A stretch of 64,000 nucleotides of DNA from Micrococcales bacterium UBA2037 (GTDB lineage: Bacteria > Actinomycetota > Actinomycetes > Actinomycetales > Microbacteriaceae): positions 71,741-135,740 of the forward strand of contig DDBH01000018.1 of assembly GCA_002333405.1 (NCBI GenBank), given 5' to 3'. The notes under the pieces were generated by a model. That model was given only the letters and a program-made list of their open reading frames with translations. It was not told the DNA's origin and did no database searches. The position numbers were made by a program, and so were the translations under genes. Shown in pieces: positions 43,508-51,447 of this stretch. Positions within the stretch are counted from its first letter, which is position 1. Each line of letters opens with the position of its first letter.

Positions 43508-44785
43508 CTACAGCCCCAGCTGGTCTTGTTTTTGACGCAGCTGGAAGATGGTTTGGTTTTCATCCAGGTCAACATCATCATAGGTAACCAGGGTGTCGAT
43601 TGGGATATCGCGCTTGGCGGTCGCGCCCTGCAGCAAACCAATTGGGACTAGGTTGTCTCGCTTGGCATCTTCAACCCTGTCGGTTACACCGCGAGCAGAA
43701 TAGCCGCCAATTCCATCAAATATTTCACCCTTGGCATGAGCCTTCTTAGTGGAGGCAATCACCTCAGTGGTTGGCTTGCCGCTAACCAGAGTCTCGTAAC
43801 CATCGCAAAGCATTTTGGCAACGGTCAGTGGAGCTTCGACGCTGGCCAGGTGGAAAGGACGGTAGAGAGCGAAGTATGGGCCCTTACCCATCGACAGGTA
43901 GCTCATCTCTTCGGAGACATATGGGCTGTCGGTTTTGACAACAACGAACACTCCCGGGGCCACGTCGCCGGTGCAGTAATCGACCACACCGGTTTGCTCT
44001 AACACTCCTCCATCTTCAACAGGGCAGAAGACATCCTGCAGCGTTTTCCGGCTTGCCTCTGGCCCAATCATGCCGCGCTTAGTCAAACCCAGACCGGTGG
44101 CATTCGCGAGCGCCGCCATTTCGATCATGGTCTTGGAGCCATCAGTGAAACTTGCAAGCATCTTGGGGTTCATGTGCTTCTTGGCGGCCCGCTCAGCCAC
44201 GGTGTCTGGGTTTGAGTGTGGCTCGAATGGGTTGTTCTTGCCCTTACCTGCCATCACAATTTCAAAGGACAGGTCCTTTGCAAAATCAACTAGTTCCTTC
44301 GCCTCGGCTGGCTCATCGCCATTGCACACCGAGTAGAGCACTCCGTGTTCCTTGGCGGTCTCGCGGAGCATCGGACCAACGGTCACGTCACACTCCACGT
44401 TTAGAGTCGCAGAGTGCTTGTTGTTGATCAGGGTGTTGTAGATAACCTGGGCACCGATTTCGGCAACCCCGGTGGCCTCCACAACCACATCAACATCTAA
44501 CAGCGGAACAATCTTGGAGTCGGCTGTGCCAACCGGCTTACCGGCGGCAATCGCTGCGTTTAGCTCCGCAACATCGGATGAGATAACCGGAGCTTCGAGC
44601 CCCAAGTCATTATAAGCCTGATTGATGCGCTCAACCGCTATGTCTGCTACCGCGGCTACCTGTAGACCCAGTCGGTGTGACTGCGAGGCGAAACCTCGGC
44701 CCATTTGACCGGCACCAACCAGTGCGATTCGAAATGGGCGGCCATTGGCCTCTGCCAGCTCTTGCAGCTTCAAGCGGTATTGCAT
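43508..44785 (-). CDS. SAF-domain NAD(P)-dependent oxidoreductase, DXR-like (DRL, COG4091) family
   Basis: 425 residues. Rossmann motif ALVGAGQMGRGF (about 21-32), family blocks VVEATGVAEIGAQV (101-114), NVECDVTVGP (129-138), GDEPAEAKELVDF (157-169), AGKGKNNPFEPHSNPD (179-194), DGSKTMIEMAALANATGL (215-232) and KGPYFALYRPFHL (301-313); SAF-like C-terminus about 380-425. The family includes DRL of Brucella, a 1-deoxy-D-xylulose 5-phosphate reductoisomerase, and was earlier called predicted homoserine dehydrogenase. It follows the PTS IIA gene by 3 bp. It is inferred to act on the phosphorylated product of the PTS; actual substrate unproven. Confidence 0.82.
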   Translation of the reverse strand: MQYRLKLQELAEANGRPFRIALVGAGQMGRGFASQSHRLGLQVAAVADIAVERINQAYNDLGLEAPVISSDVAELNAAIAAGKPVGTADSKIVPLLDVDVVVEATGVAEIGAQVIYNTLINNKHSATLNVECDVTVGPMLRETAKEHGVLYSVCNGDEPAEAKELVDFAKDLSFEIVMAGKGKNNPFEPHSNPDTVAERAAKKHMNPKMLASFTDGSKTMIEMAALANATGLGLTKRGMIGPEASRKTLQDVFCPVEDGGVLEQTGVVDYCTGDVAPGVFVVVKTDSPYVSEEMSYLSMGKGPYFALYRPFHLASVEAPLTVAKMLCDGYETLVSGKPTTEVIASTKKAHAKGEIFDGIGGYSARGVTDRVEDAKRDNLVPIGLLQGATAKRDIPIDTLVTYDDVDLDENQTIFQLRQKQDQLGL

Positions 44786-44788
44786 TTT

Positions 44789-45154
44789 CTATCTCCTTGT
44801 GATGCTGAAGGATGTGCCTATCCGAATTTCGGGTAGCTCAACTTCAGCGATGCAGACATCCCCCGGGAGATCTGGCTGCGTGTTTCCATTTGCTTTTAGG
44901 TTCAGGTGCCCCAGGTTCATTAGGTTCTCGTTGGCCACATCACCAACAGCCAAGATTTCAAACTCATAGCTGTCGATTACGACGTAGTCCCCCACGACTA
45001 ACTGATCCTGCTTGTGGCTAACCTCATGCATGATGCAGAAATCCCTAAGTTCCTCCGGGGCACCCTCACCAAAGAAGACCAGCATTCCCTCTGCGATAAA
45101 CGCGGGAACGAGCTCTCCAATTTCGGTGACAGTGCTCTTGTAGTGCGCTGTCAT
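44789..45154 (-). CDS. srlB: PTS glucitol/sorbitol-type IIA component
   Basis: 121 residues. Matches the GutB/SrlB IIA protein: TVTEIGELVPAF, then FGEGAPEELRDFCIMHE, where the His after the FxEGAP block is the likely phosphorylation site, and AVGDVANENLMNLGHLNLK. Takes phosphate from HPr and passes it to IIB. It lies 10 bp after the IIB gene and 3 bp before the DRL-like gene. Confidence 0.9.
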   Translation of the reverse strand: MTAHYKSTVTEIGELVPAFIAEGMLVFFGEGAPEELRDFCIMHEVSHKQDQLVVGDYVVIDSYEFEILAVGDVANENLMNLGHLNLKANGNTQPDLPGDVCIAEVELPEIRIGTSFSITRR

Positions 45155-45164
45155 TTTTGTTGTC

Positions 45165-45539
45165 CTAGTCGACTGGCTTGATGTTGTCTAGCTTCACGCC
45201 AGAGACCAGCAATTCTTCGGTGATGAACATCGCAAGTGGGCCGGCTGGGCTGGTTGCGTGGATGTCCACTGTCTTCACCTTCTTCATCGGATAAACACCG
45301 ATACGTGCGGTACCGCCACAGTCAATAACTGCAACCGCAATCTTTTCAAAAGGCGCTGAGGACTTAAAGCCATCGAATGCTTCGCCACCGGTGAGCTCTG
45401 CAATGCGAGCTGCAATTGGGTGAATTCCACCACCGGTCACCGAGTAGATAAGTGGTGCGTCATCGGTTGGCAAAATGGTCAATGGACCTCCCCAGCCGCC
45501 TGGACCCTTTTCGATGTGAACTGCTTTGTAATCTGCCAT
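45165..45539 (-). CDS. srlE: PTS glucitol/sorbitol-type IIB component (N-terminal half of SrlE)
   Basis: 124 residues equal to the IIB domain that E. coli carries at the N-terminus of SrlE: HIEKGPGGWGGPL, ARIAELTGGEAFDGFK, the phosphocysteine in AVIDCGGTARIGVYP, and IHATSPAGPLAMFITEELLVSGVK. It ends naturally at residue 124. The other half of SrlE is a separate gene upstream, separated by 115 bp with a hairpin. Confidence 0.9.
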   Translation of the reverse strand: MADYKAVHIEKGPGGWGGPLTILPTDDAPLIYSVTGGGIHPIAARIAELTGGEAFDGFKSSAPFEKIAVAVIDCGGTARIGVYPMKKVKTVDIHATSPAGPLAMFITEELLVSGVKLDNIKPVD

Positions 45540-45595
45540 TTTCTTACTCCTTCAACGTCGTTGTTTTGGAAAGGTTTTTTCCTACCTTTGAGAAG

Positions 45596-45632
45596 AACAA
45601 AGGGTGGGCGGATTATTCCACCCACCCTTGTT
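45596..45632 (-). terminator. Strong intercistronic hairpin inside the PTS operon
   Basis: AACAAAGGGTGGG (45596-45608) pairs with CCCACCCTTGTT (45621-45632), 12 bp with one bulged A and a 12-nt loop. In the minus-strand RNA it lies right after the IIC gene and 57 nt before the IIB gene. The following bases are C/T mixed, not a U-run, so partial termination, processing or mRNA protection are all possible. Confidence 0.6.
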
Positions 45633-45654
45633 CCTCACCATTTGGGGAAATGGT

Positions 45655-46185
45655 TTAGCTGTACATGCCGAAGCTTGCGAAGTACGCAATAACAACGGCG
45701 GTTGGGCCGGTGATCAAACGAGAGAACAGCACGGCTGGAACACCAACCTCGACTGTCTCTGGCTCTGCTTCACCAAGAGCAAGACCCACCGGAATAAAGT
45801 CACAACCAACCTGAGGGTTGATAGCAAACAAGGCAGGAAGTGCGTACTGCGGTGGAATGGTTCCCTTACCAATCTCCACACCTAGCAGGGTTCCAACAAC
45901 CTGTGCGATAACAGCACCTGGACCCAGTAGCGGAGATAGCAGTGGGATAGCACAAACCACTGAAACGATTAGCAGACCAACAAGGCTGCCAGCTAGTCCC
46001 TTAATTCCATTAGCAATCAAGTCACCAATGCCGGTAACAAGTACCAGACCGATGATGAACGAGATGAATGCCATGAACGGGATGATGTTCTTGATAACGG
46101 TGTCAACGGTGTCGCGCCCTGCTTGGTAAAGGGTTCCAACAACACCACCGACGCCGCGGCCGATTTTAACTAGTAGTGAATTCAT
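45655..46185 (-). CDS. srlE: PTS glucitol/sorbitol-type IIC component (C-terminal half of SrlE)
   Basis: 176 residues matching the membrane part of SrlE: VGTLYQAGRDTVDTVIKNIIPFMAFISFIIG, PLLSPLLGPGAVIAQVVGTLLGVEIG and PALFAINPQVGCDFIPVGLALGEAEPETVEVGVPAVLFSRLITGP (these blocks read in order). About four TM helices. Overlaps the srlA stop by one base (TAATG). With SrlA it forms the substrate channel. Confidence 0.9.
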   Translation of the reverse strand: MNSLLVKIGRGVGGVVGTLYQAGRDTVDTVIKNIIPFMAFISFIIGLVLVTGIGDLIANGIKGLAGSLVGLLIVSVVCAIPLLSPLLGPGAVIAQVVGTLLGVEIGKGTIPPQYALPALFAINPQVGCDFIPVGLALGEAEPETVEVGVPAVLFSRLITGPTAVVIAYFASFGMYS

Positions 46186-46772
46186 TAGGCTGCCGCTCCT
46201 TCTCGCTTAGCCATCATTCGCCTGGTAATCAGCTCAGTGACGATTCCACGAATAAAGATGACAACAAGACCTACCAACAAGAAACGGATGGCAAGGTCAC
46301 CTAGGCCATAACCCAGCTGGGTGATACCAGCAGCAATACCTAGGTAAACGAAAAGCTCACCTGGGTTAGCGTGTGGGAACAGACCCGTGATTGGGTGAAC
46401 GAAAGAAACCGCGCTGTCGTAGAAAGCGGGCTTAAAGCGTTCTGGCAAGAAACGACCCATGGTGTAAGCCATTGGGTTCGTCAGGAAGAATACCGCCAAG
46501 AAAGGCAGCACCATGTAGCGGACTGGATACCAGATCAGACCAGGCTGGGCAGCTTTGCGTCCCAGGTTCTCAATCTTTTCCGGACCAATGATACGAACTA
46601 GAGCGTTAACAGCTGTAAGCAGAACAACTAGAGTCGGAAGGATTCCTCCCATAAGACTCCAAAGTACGTTTCCACCTTCTTGGAATATTCCGATGAAATA
46701 TTCCGCACCAGCAGCTACCGCTCCCCAAGCGCCTTCCGGTTCTGCAACCGTGGCGTCTGTAAAGAGATTCAT
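46185..46772 (-). CDS. srlA: PTS glucitol/sorbitol-type IIC component SrlA
   Basis: 195 residues: AEYFIGIFQEGGNVLWSLMGGILPTL, RFLPERFKPAFYDSAVSFVHPITGLFPHANPGELFVYLGIAAGIT, and a basic C-terminus, all as in SrlA/GutA. ATG at 46772 (AAAGGAGG four nt upstream) is preferred over a frame from 46796. First structural gene of the PTS part; a 90-bp gap with operator-like half sites separates it from gutM. Confidence 0.92.
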   Translation of the reverse strand: MNLFTDATVAEPEGAWGAVAAGAEYFIGIFQEGGNVLWSLMGGILPTLVVLLTAVNALVRIIGPEKIENLGRKAAQPGLIWYPVRYMVLPFLAVFFLTNPMAYTMGRFLPERFKPAFYDSAVSFVHPITGLFPHANPGELFVYLGIAAGITQLGYGLGDLAIRFLLVGLVVIFIRGIVTELITRRMMAKREGAAA

Positions 46773-46843
46773 CAACCCTCCTTTGGATCGAAGCACGGTC
46801 CACTCTGACCGTGCTGTCTCGAATCTATAGGAGGTATTTAGCT

Positions 46844-46876
46844 GTGAATAGCTAGATTAGATTCACGTTTGTGAAT
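46844..46876. promoter_or_regulatory. Operator-like half sites before srlA
   Basis: Three 6-bp half sites in alternating orientation: GTGAAT (46844-46849), ATTCAC (46861-46866) and GTGAAT (46871-46876). The last two form a perfect inverted repeat ATTCAC-GTTT-GTGAAT that overlaps the gutM stop codon. The core CACGTTTGTGA recurs exactly at 51389-51399 before the E1-alpha gene. Probably the binding site of the SorC-type regulator encoded at 47252. Confidence 0.6.
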
Positions 46877-47249
46877 TTTCATCCATCAGGGTCTTTGCCG
46901 CCATTTGGGCTCCTTGTATAACCTTTTTCTTCTCATTTTCGAGGCCTTTTCCGGTCACTAAATCACTAATGTGCATACCGATTGGCTTCTCCCAGGGCTG
47001 AGAATTCGCGAAAACTGACAAACCGCTGAGAACCCGGGCTCCGGTGACAATTCCGTCCTTTTGCGCAAGCGCCACAAAGGCTCTGCCACCACGATAGCGA
47101 TAACCACCAACACCGACACTCGTGGTTGTTCCGGCAGTCCTAATTGCCTTGATCTGGTCAGCAAAACGCTGCGATTGCTTGACTGCTAGGTAGAGCTGAA
47201 ATACCCACATGCCTGCAATCAGCAAAAATATCCAAAGTAGAAATTCCAT
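46863..47249 (-). CDS. gutM: GutM-type glucitol operon accessory regulator
   Basis: 128 residues: N-terminal TM helix (about 3-20), then VKQSQRFADQIKAIRTAG, GGYRYRGGRAFVALAQKDGIVTGARVLSGLSVFANSQPW. This is the GutM/SrlM family, an activator protein of glucitol operons with a membrane anchor, whose mode of action is poorly understood. It starts 2 bp after the SorC regulator gene and ends inside the operator before srlA. Confidence 0.85.
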   Translation of the reverse strand: MEFLLWIFLLIAGMWVFQLYLAVKQSQRFADQIKAIRTAGTTTSVGVGGYRYRGGRAFVALAQKDGIVTGARVLSGLSVFANSQPWEKPIGMHISDLVTGKGLENEKKKVIQGAQMAAKTLMDENSQT

Positions 47250-47251
47250 TT

Positions 47252-48223
47252 TTATACCAACTCTTCCTGGGTCTTTTGGTCAGCAATTCCAAGTAGCTTC
47301 ATTGCGCAATTGGAACTTGTTACAAGATCTGAAAGCAGTCTGCCCTTGAGTGCAGCCGCGATTCCCAAAACCTTATCTTCTCCGGCGGCAACCCCCACCA
47401 CGCGACGAATCTTCTTCAGTTCCTCAAGATCAAGTCCCACGGTCCTTCGCTCAAGCCTGGTGTCAATCACCTTGCCCTCCGAGTCAAAGAACCGACCCCC
47501 AAGATCGCCTGCGACCTTGGACCAGAAATCTGGATGCTGAACCCGGTTCAGTCCAGCTGATTCCAAAATGTAGTTGGAGCTCGTGGACTCCCTCGAACCA
47601 ACACCAACGAAAGCTACGTCTGCGGCTTTTGCCGCATCAATCACTGACTTCAAGCTCGGCTCAAGCATCAAGGCCTGCTTGACCTCTGGCGCCTGGACAA
47701 TCGTTGGAGCATGCAGCGTCAAATACTCGGCGTTGAGTTTTGTGGCGAGAGTTCGAATCAGGGTTTCACCACTGAGGCTGGAAGGCGTGGCGGTCATGCC
47801 ACCCATGATCGGAATCAGAGTGACATCCGGGCGATTGTCCTCATCAAGCTCGTTCACCATCGCTTGCAGCGACCTACCCCAGGACAGAGCAACTTTCACT
47901 CCTGGCTTTAGCTGGCTCAGGAAGTGTTGGGCAGCAAGCTGCCCAACCGCCTTGTAGTCGCTGGCGCCAGCAGGGACAGTTGCAACAAACGCTGTTCGAA
48001 GACCAAAGCGCGCAATCAACATGTCTTCGAGTTCAGTTTCGCGCTTGGTGGTTTCGGCAATCTTGATTTCGACGATGCCCTTTTTCTTGGCAACGGTCAG
48101 GATCCTAGAAATATTTGAGCGGCTGGTTAGCATGGCCCTGGCAATTTGATCCTGGGACATCTCTTGCTCGTAGTACATTCGGGCGACCTTAACGATCATC
48201 GCCCGGTCTCTAGCACTAGCCAA
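47252..48223 (-). CDS. SorC/DeoR-family sugar-responsive transcriptional regulator
   Basis: 323 residues. N-terminal helix-turn-helix: VARMYYEQEMSQDQIARAMLTSRSNISRIL; the rest is the SorC sugar-binding domain with VALSWGRSLQAMVNEL, LIPIMGGM, FVGVGSRES and the end GRLLSDLVTSSNCAMKLL. Regulators of this group bind a phosphorylated sugar and commonly multiple half sites. It stands between E2 and gutM in the same block, so it is the natural candidate for control of this operon. ATG overlaps the E2 end by 8 bp. Confidence 0.9.
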   Translation of the reverse strand: MASARDRAMIVKVARMYYEQEMSQDQIARAMLTSRSNISRILTVAKKKGIVEIKIAETTKRETELEDMLIARFGLRTAFVATVPAGASDYKAVGQLAAQHFLSQLKPGVKVALSWGRSLQAMVNELDEDNRPDVTLIPIMGGMTATPSSLSGETLIRTLATKLNAEYLTLHAPTIVQAPEVKQALMLEPSLKSVIDAAKAADVAFVGVGSRESTSSNYILESAGLNRVQHPDFWSKVAGDLGGRFFDSEGKVIDTRLERRTVGLDLEELKKIRRVVGVAAGEDKVLGIAAALKGRLLSDLVTSSNCAMKLLGIADQKTQEELV

Positions 48224-49307
48224 CTAAAACCTCGTTCAATCCTCTACCGAACAAATCCAGCGCCTTGGCCCCATCGCCTGGATCCGCAATTCTGTGATCC
48301 AACACAATTGTGACATCAATTGTGACGATGCCGCCAACTAACGCAATATAGCCGATGTTGATTCCACTGGACTGAGAACCAAACAGCAGGGTGTTGGCCT
48401 GAGAAATTCCAAACTCAGACAGATCAGTCACCGAAGTCGTCGCCACGGCTAGATTCTCAAGAGCGATCTTGTTGTTCCTAGCATCTGCCAAAACAGCACC
48501 CGCTTTTTCCTGCCAGCTGCCGGTGAGTGAAATCACCGGAGACACAAACCCGAGCTCGGTCTGAGTCAAGACCGCAGCCCGAACCTGACTGACCTCACGA
48601 AAATCACCATCGACAAATTGCTGGTTAATTACATGAAGTTCCTGAAGAGTCCTAGACCAGGCCGTCAGCAGCGCTACCGCCCGGTCGGCAGCATTTTCAG
48701 GCAACTGACTGGAAAGCTCAATTGACTTGGTCAAGCTGAATTGCGGGATGTCTAGCGCGGTGGCAACGACCTTTGCGGTCATTAGCCTGGCCCTGCGCTT
48801 CTTGTCATCAGAGGCAGACACCGTAGCACCAGTCCCCAAGTCACTTTGTTTGATTACACCGCTAGCACTAGCGGCAACAACTTGAGTGAGATCTATCCCC
48901 TGTTCCCGGGCCAACTTTCTAGCTCCCGGCATCGCCATAACTTCGGCCTGGGCTGCTGGTGGCTGAGTTGCAGCTTCAACGACAACATCGGTGACAACTG
49001 GCGAAACAGTCGCCTGCTCTGGCTGGCTGGCCGAGTCTCCAAATAGGCCAGCGAGCAGGTCCTCGCCCTCAGTCTGAAGCACAATCAGGGCCGCGCCAAC
49101 TTCTAGAACATCCCCGGGCTTTGCCGGAAGCTCAGTGACTGTTCCAGTGTGGTCAGACTCAACCTCCATGTCGGTCTTGTCAGTTCCTACAACCGCAACC
49201 ACCTGACCGGCTGTGACCTGGTCGCCAATTGCAACCAGAATCTCAACGACTTCGCCCTCGGTCATTGTCATGGACATCTTGGGCATCACAAGTTCGGTGG
49301 TGGCCAT
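48216..49307 (-). CDS. Dihydrolipoamide acyltransferase (E2) of a 2-oxo-acid/acetoin dehydrogenase-like complex
   Basis: 363 residues: one lipoyl domain (1-80) with lipoyl-Lys44 in GTDKTDMEVE, a Pro/Ala linker, a peripheral-subunit binding domain (about 124-157, GARKLAREQGIDLTQV) and a catalytic domain (about 170-363). The active-site block reads LDHRIADPGDGAK, keeping His and Asp but with Pro where DG is usual, and the domain is shorter than the usual 230 residues. It would carry acyl groups from E1 to CoA. Coupled by one base to E1-beta. No E3 gene is present here. Confidence 0.87.
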   Translation of the reverse strand: MATTELVMPKMSMTMTEGEVVEILVAIGDQVTAGQVVAVVGTDKTDMEVESDHTGTVTELPAKPGDVLEVGAALIVLQTEGEDLLAGLFGDSASQPEQATVSPVVTDVVVEAATQPPAAQAEVMAMPGARKLAREQGIDLTQVVAASASGVIKQSDLGTGATVSASDDKKRRARLMTAKVVATALDIPQFSLTKSIELSSQLPENAADRAVALLTAWSRTLQELHVINQQFVDGDFREVSQVRAAVLTQTELGFVSPVISLTGSWQEKAGAVLADARNNKIALENLAVATTSVTDLSEFGISQANTLLFGSQSSGINIGYIALVGGIVTIDVTIVLDHRIADPGDGAKALDLFGRGLNEVLVG

Positions 49308-50296
49308 TAGATTCCTCTGTTTACTTCCACGGCAGCGGCCACGATGTCATCCAGCTGCGGAACCACGCTCTTCTCCAGTTGCGGTGCATACGGAATTGGC
49401 ACGTCCATCCCACAAAGCCGCTTGACTGGCTCAGTCAGGAAGTAGAGGGCTTCGCCCTCGGCAATTCGGGCGGCAACCTCAGCCATAAAGCCAACATGGT
49501 TTGGAGCCTCCTGCACCAGCATCACCTTGCCGGTCTTTTTCACCGACTCATTGATTGGACCCATGTCCAGTGGGCTAAGTGATCTGACATCAATAATCTC
49601 AACCTCGATACCCATGCCACTTAGAGTTTCAGCTGCTTCCAACGACCTTGAAACCATCACGCCGCTGGCAACAATCGTCAGCGCCTTGCCATCACGAACC
49701 TTGTTGCTAACTCCAATTGGGATGCGGTACTGCTCTTCTGGAACGTGTCCGGAGGTTTTGTAGAGAAGCTTGTGCTCAAGCACAATCACCGGGTTTGGGT
49801 CATCCAGAGCTGCCAGCAACAAGCCCTTTACCTCGTATGGGCTAGAGGGCATAACAACCTTGAGCCCCGGCACGTGTGCAAACCAAGTTTCCAGGCTCTG
49901 GGAGTGCTGCGCAGCAGCACCGGTTCCAGAACCGGATGGGGCTCTAAGGACCATCGGCACGGACAGCTCGCCACCGAGCATGAAGTGAATCTTGGCTGCC
50001 TGGTTCACAATCTGATCCATGGCCTGAGCGGTGAAGTCGGAGAACTGAATCTCAACAATCGGCTTCATTCCAACCAGCGCAGCACCAACCGCAGCACCAA
50101 CAATGCCCAGCTCTGAAATTGGGGTGTCAAGGATTCGCTCCTTACCAAAGCGCTGGTAGAGGTCTCCAGAAACACCAAACGCTCCGCCGTAGATGCCAAT
50201 GTCTTCGCCGAGCATGAAGACGTTTTCGTCAGTCTCCATTGCCTGGCCGATAGCCTCGCGAATTGCTTCGGCGTAAGTGATTATGCGCTCAGTCAT
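49307..50296 (-). CDS. acoB: E1 component beta subunit, acetoin dehydrogenase-like
   Basis: 329 residues of the transketolase-like beta subunit: [65 protein letters not shown] and the C-terminal TK_C domain ([14 protein letters not shown]). Forms the thiamine diphosphate enzyme with the alpha subunit. The sequence is equally like AcoB and PdhB, so the substrate class rests on the alpha subunit and on context. Overlaps E1-alpha by 4 bp and E2 by 1 bp. Confidence 0.87.
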   Translation of the reverse strand: MTERIITYAEAIREAIGQAMETDENVFMLGEDIGIYGGAFGVSGDLYQRFGKERILDTPISELGIVGAAVGAALVGMKPIVEIQFSDFTAQAMDQIVNQAAKIHFMLGGELSVPMVLRAPSGSGTGAAAQHSQSLETWFAHVPGLKVVMPSSPYEVKGLLLAALDDPNPVIVLEHKLLYKTSGHVPEEQYRIPIGVSNKVRDGKALTIVASGVMVSRSLEAAETLSGMGIEVEIIDVRSLSPLDMGPINESVKKTGKVMLVQEAPNHVGFMAEVAARIAEGEALYFLTEPVKRLCGMDVPIPYAPQLEKSVVPQLDDIVAAAVEVNRGI

Positions 50297-51306
50297 TTTC
50301 CAGCCTCTCGGTAAACACTTGCCAAGAGCTCTGCTGGGTCAGAATCTGGAGCGCTAGAAGCCTCGGTGATTGCAGCTCTGACGGCATCGCGCATCTTCTC
50401 GGTGATCGCATCAACCTGATCTTGATTCAGGGCACCTGCTTCAATTGCTTTGTGTTCGAAACGACCAATTGGGTCCTTGGTCTTCCAGTCCTCAATCTCT
50501 TCCTTGGTGCGGTAGAGGTTCTTGTCACTCTTGGAGTGCCCCTTGTGCCGGTAGGTCAAACACTCAATCAGAGTTGGACCCTTACCGGCTCGCGCCTTTT
50601 CAACTGCATCTGCTGCGGCTTGAAAAACCTCATCAACATCATTGCCGTCAACTGTCACACCCTCGAAGCCGTAGGAGGCAGCTCGCTCAGAAATGTGTTC
50701 TATGCGCATTGAGAACTCGGTTGAGTTACTCATGCCGTACTTGTTGTTCTCACAAACGAAGATCACTGGCAGATCCCAAATCGCTGCCAGGTTCATAGCC
50801 TCGTGGAAAGCACCCTCATTGGTAGCGCCATCGCCAAAGAAGCTAACAACCACGTTGTCGTTGCCCTTCATCTTTTGCGCTAACGCAGCCCCTGCCGCAA
50901 TTGGAATTCCCCCGGCGACAATTCCATTGGCGCCAAGGTTTCCGGTTTCAACATCTGCGATGTGCATGGAGCCGCCGCGACCGCGGCAGTAACCGGTCTG
51001 CTTTGCCAATAACTCCGCCATCATCCTCGTGAGGTCAGCACCCTTGGCAATGCAGTGAGAGTGACCCCTGTGTGTCGAGGTAATGAAGTCAGTTTTGCGA
51101 AGTGCTGCGCAGACTCCGGTTGCTACCGCTTCCTGTCCAATCGAGAGGTGCATGGTTCCATGCATTAGGCCGCGGGCAAAAAGGCCATCCACGGCTTCCT
51201 CGAAGAACCTAATTGCCAAGAGCGACTCGAGTGCCGATGCCGCGCTTGGCTGATCATGGCTAACTATCCCCTTAGCTGGCGCTAATAGTGGAGAAATACT
51301 GGTCAT
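50293..51306 (-). CDS. acoA: E1 component alpha subunit, acetoin dehydrogenase-like
   Basis: 337 residues. Thiamine-diphosphate motif [31 protein letters not shown] (GDG...NN, read in order). [48 protein letters not shown] and [32 protein letters not shown] follow AcoA-type sequences more than PdhA. Such E1s oxidatively split acetoin (a methyl alpha-hydroxyketone). Here it may act on a larger methyl acyloin. First gene of the minus block; upstream region holds a CACGTTTGTGA operator. Confidence 0.87.
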   Translation of the reverse strand: MTSISPLLAPAKGIVSHDQPSAASALESLLAIRFFEEAVDGLFARGLMHGTMHLSIGQEAVATGVCAALRKTDFITSTHRGHSHCIAKGADLTRMMAELLAKQTGYCRGRGGSMHIADVETGNLGANGIVAGGIPIAAGAALAQKMKGNDNVVVSFFGDGATNEGAFHEAMNLAAIWDLPVIFVCENNKYGMSNSTEFSMRIEHISERAASYGFEGVTVDGNDVDEVFQAAADAVEKARAGKGPTLIECLTYRHKGHSKSDKNLYRTKEEIEDWKTKDPIGRFEHKAIEAGALNQDQVDAITEKMRDAVRAAITEASSAPDSDPAELLASVYREAGK

Positions 51307-51330
51307 TTAGGCCTCACAACTGTGCTGATG

Positions 51331-51410
51331 ATTGAACATTGGTGACAAGTATTCCAATACACGCACTAAATAAGGGGTTTGGATTCTGCACGTTTGTGAC
51401 AAATGTTTGC
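51331..51410. promoter_or_regulatory. Regulatory region before the E1-alpha gene
   Basis: Holds CACGTTTGTGA (51389-51399), identical over 11 bp to the element before srlA, followed by CAAATGTTTGCG, and nearer the gene GAACATTGGTGAC (about 51336-51348), which combines the GAACAT and GTGA elements seen before the sugar ABC operon. Likely site of a shared sugar regulator. Confidence 0.5.
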
Positions 51411-51435
51411 GTCAGCGCAGAGCCCGCTTGCCGTC

Positions 51436-51447
51436 TAGGCTTTTAGT
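51436..51447 (+). promoter_or_regulatory. Leaderless-type promoter of the UbiA-family gene
   Basis: TAGGCT (51436-51441), 6 nt, then GTG at 51448; no ribosome binding site. Confidence 0.6.

Noticed and set aside
43508..44785. Annotation as homoserine dehydrogenase
   Set aside because: The N-terminal fold is similar, but the family blocks (GKGKNNPF, KGPYFALYRPFHL) and SAF-like C-terminus are those of the DRL/COG4091 group, and the gene lies in a PTS operon, not a threonine one.
44789..46772. Plain sorbitol PTS operon
   Set aside because: The PTS proteins are of the glucitol type, but there is no sorbitol-6-phosphate dehydrogenase and the partners are a DRL-like enzyme and an E1/E2 complex, so sorbitol is not a safe substrate call.
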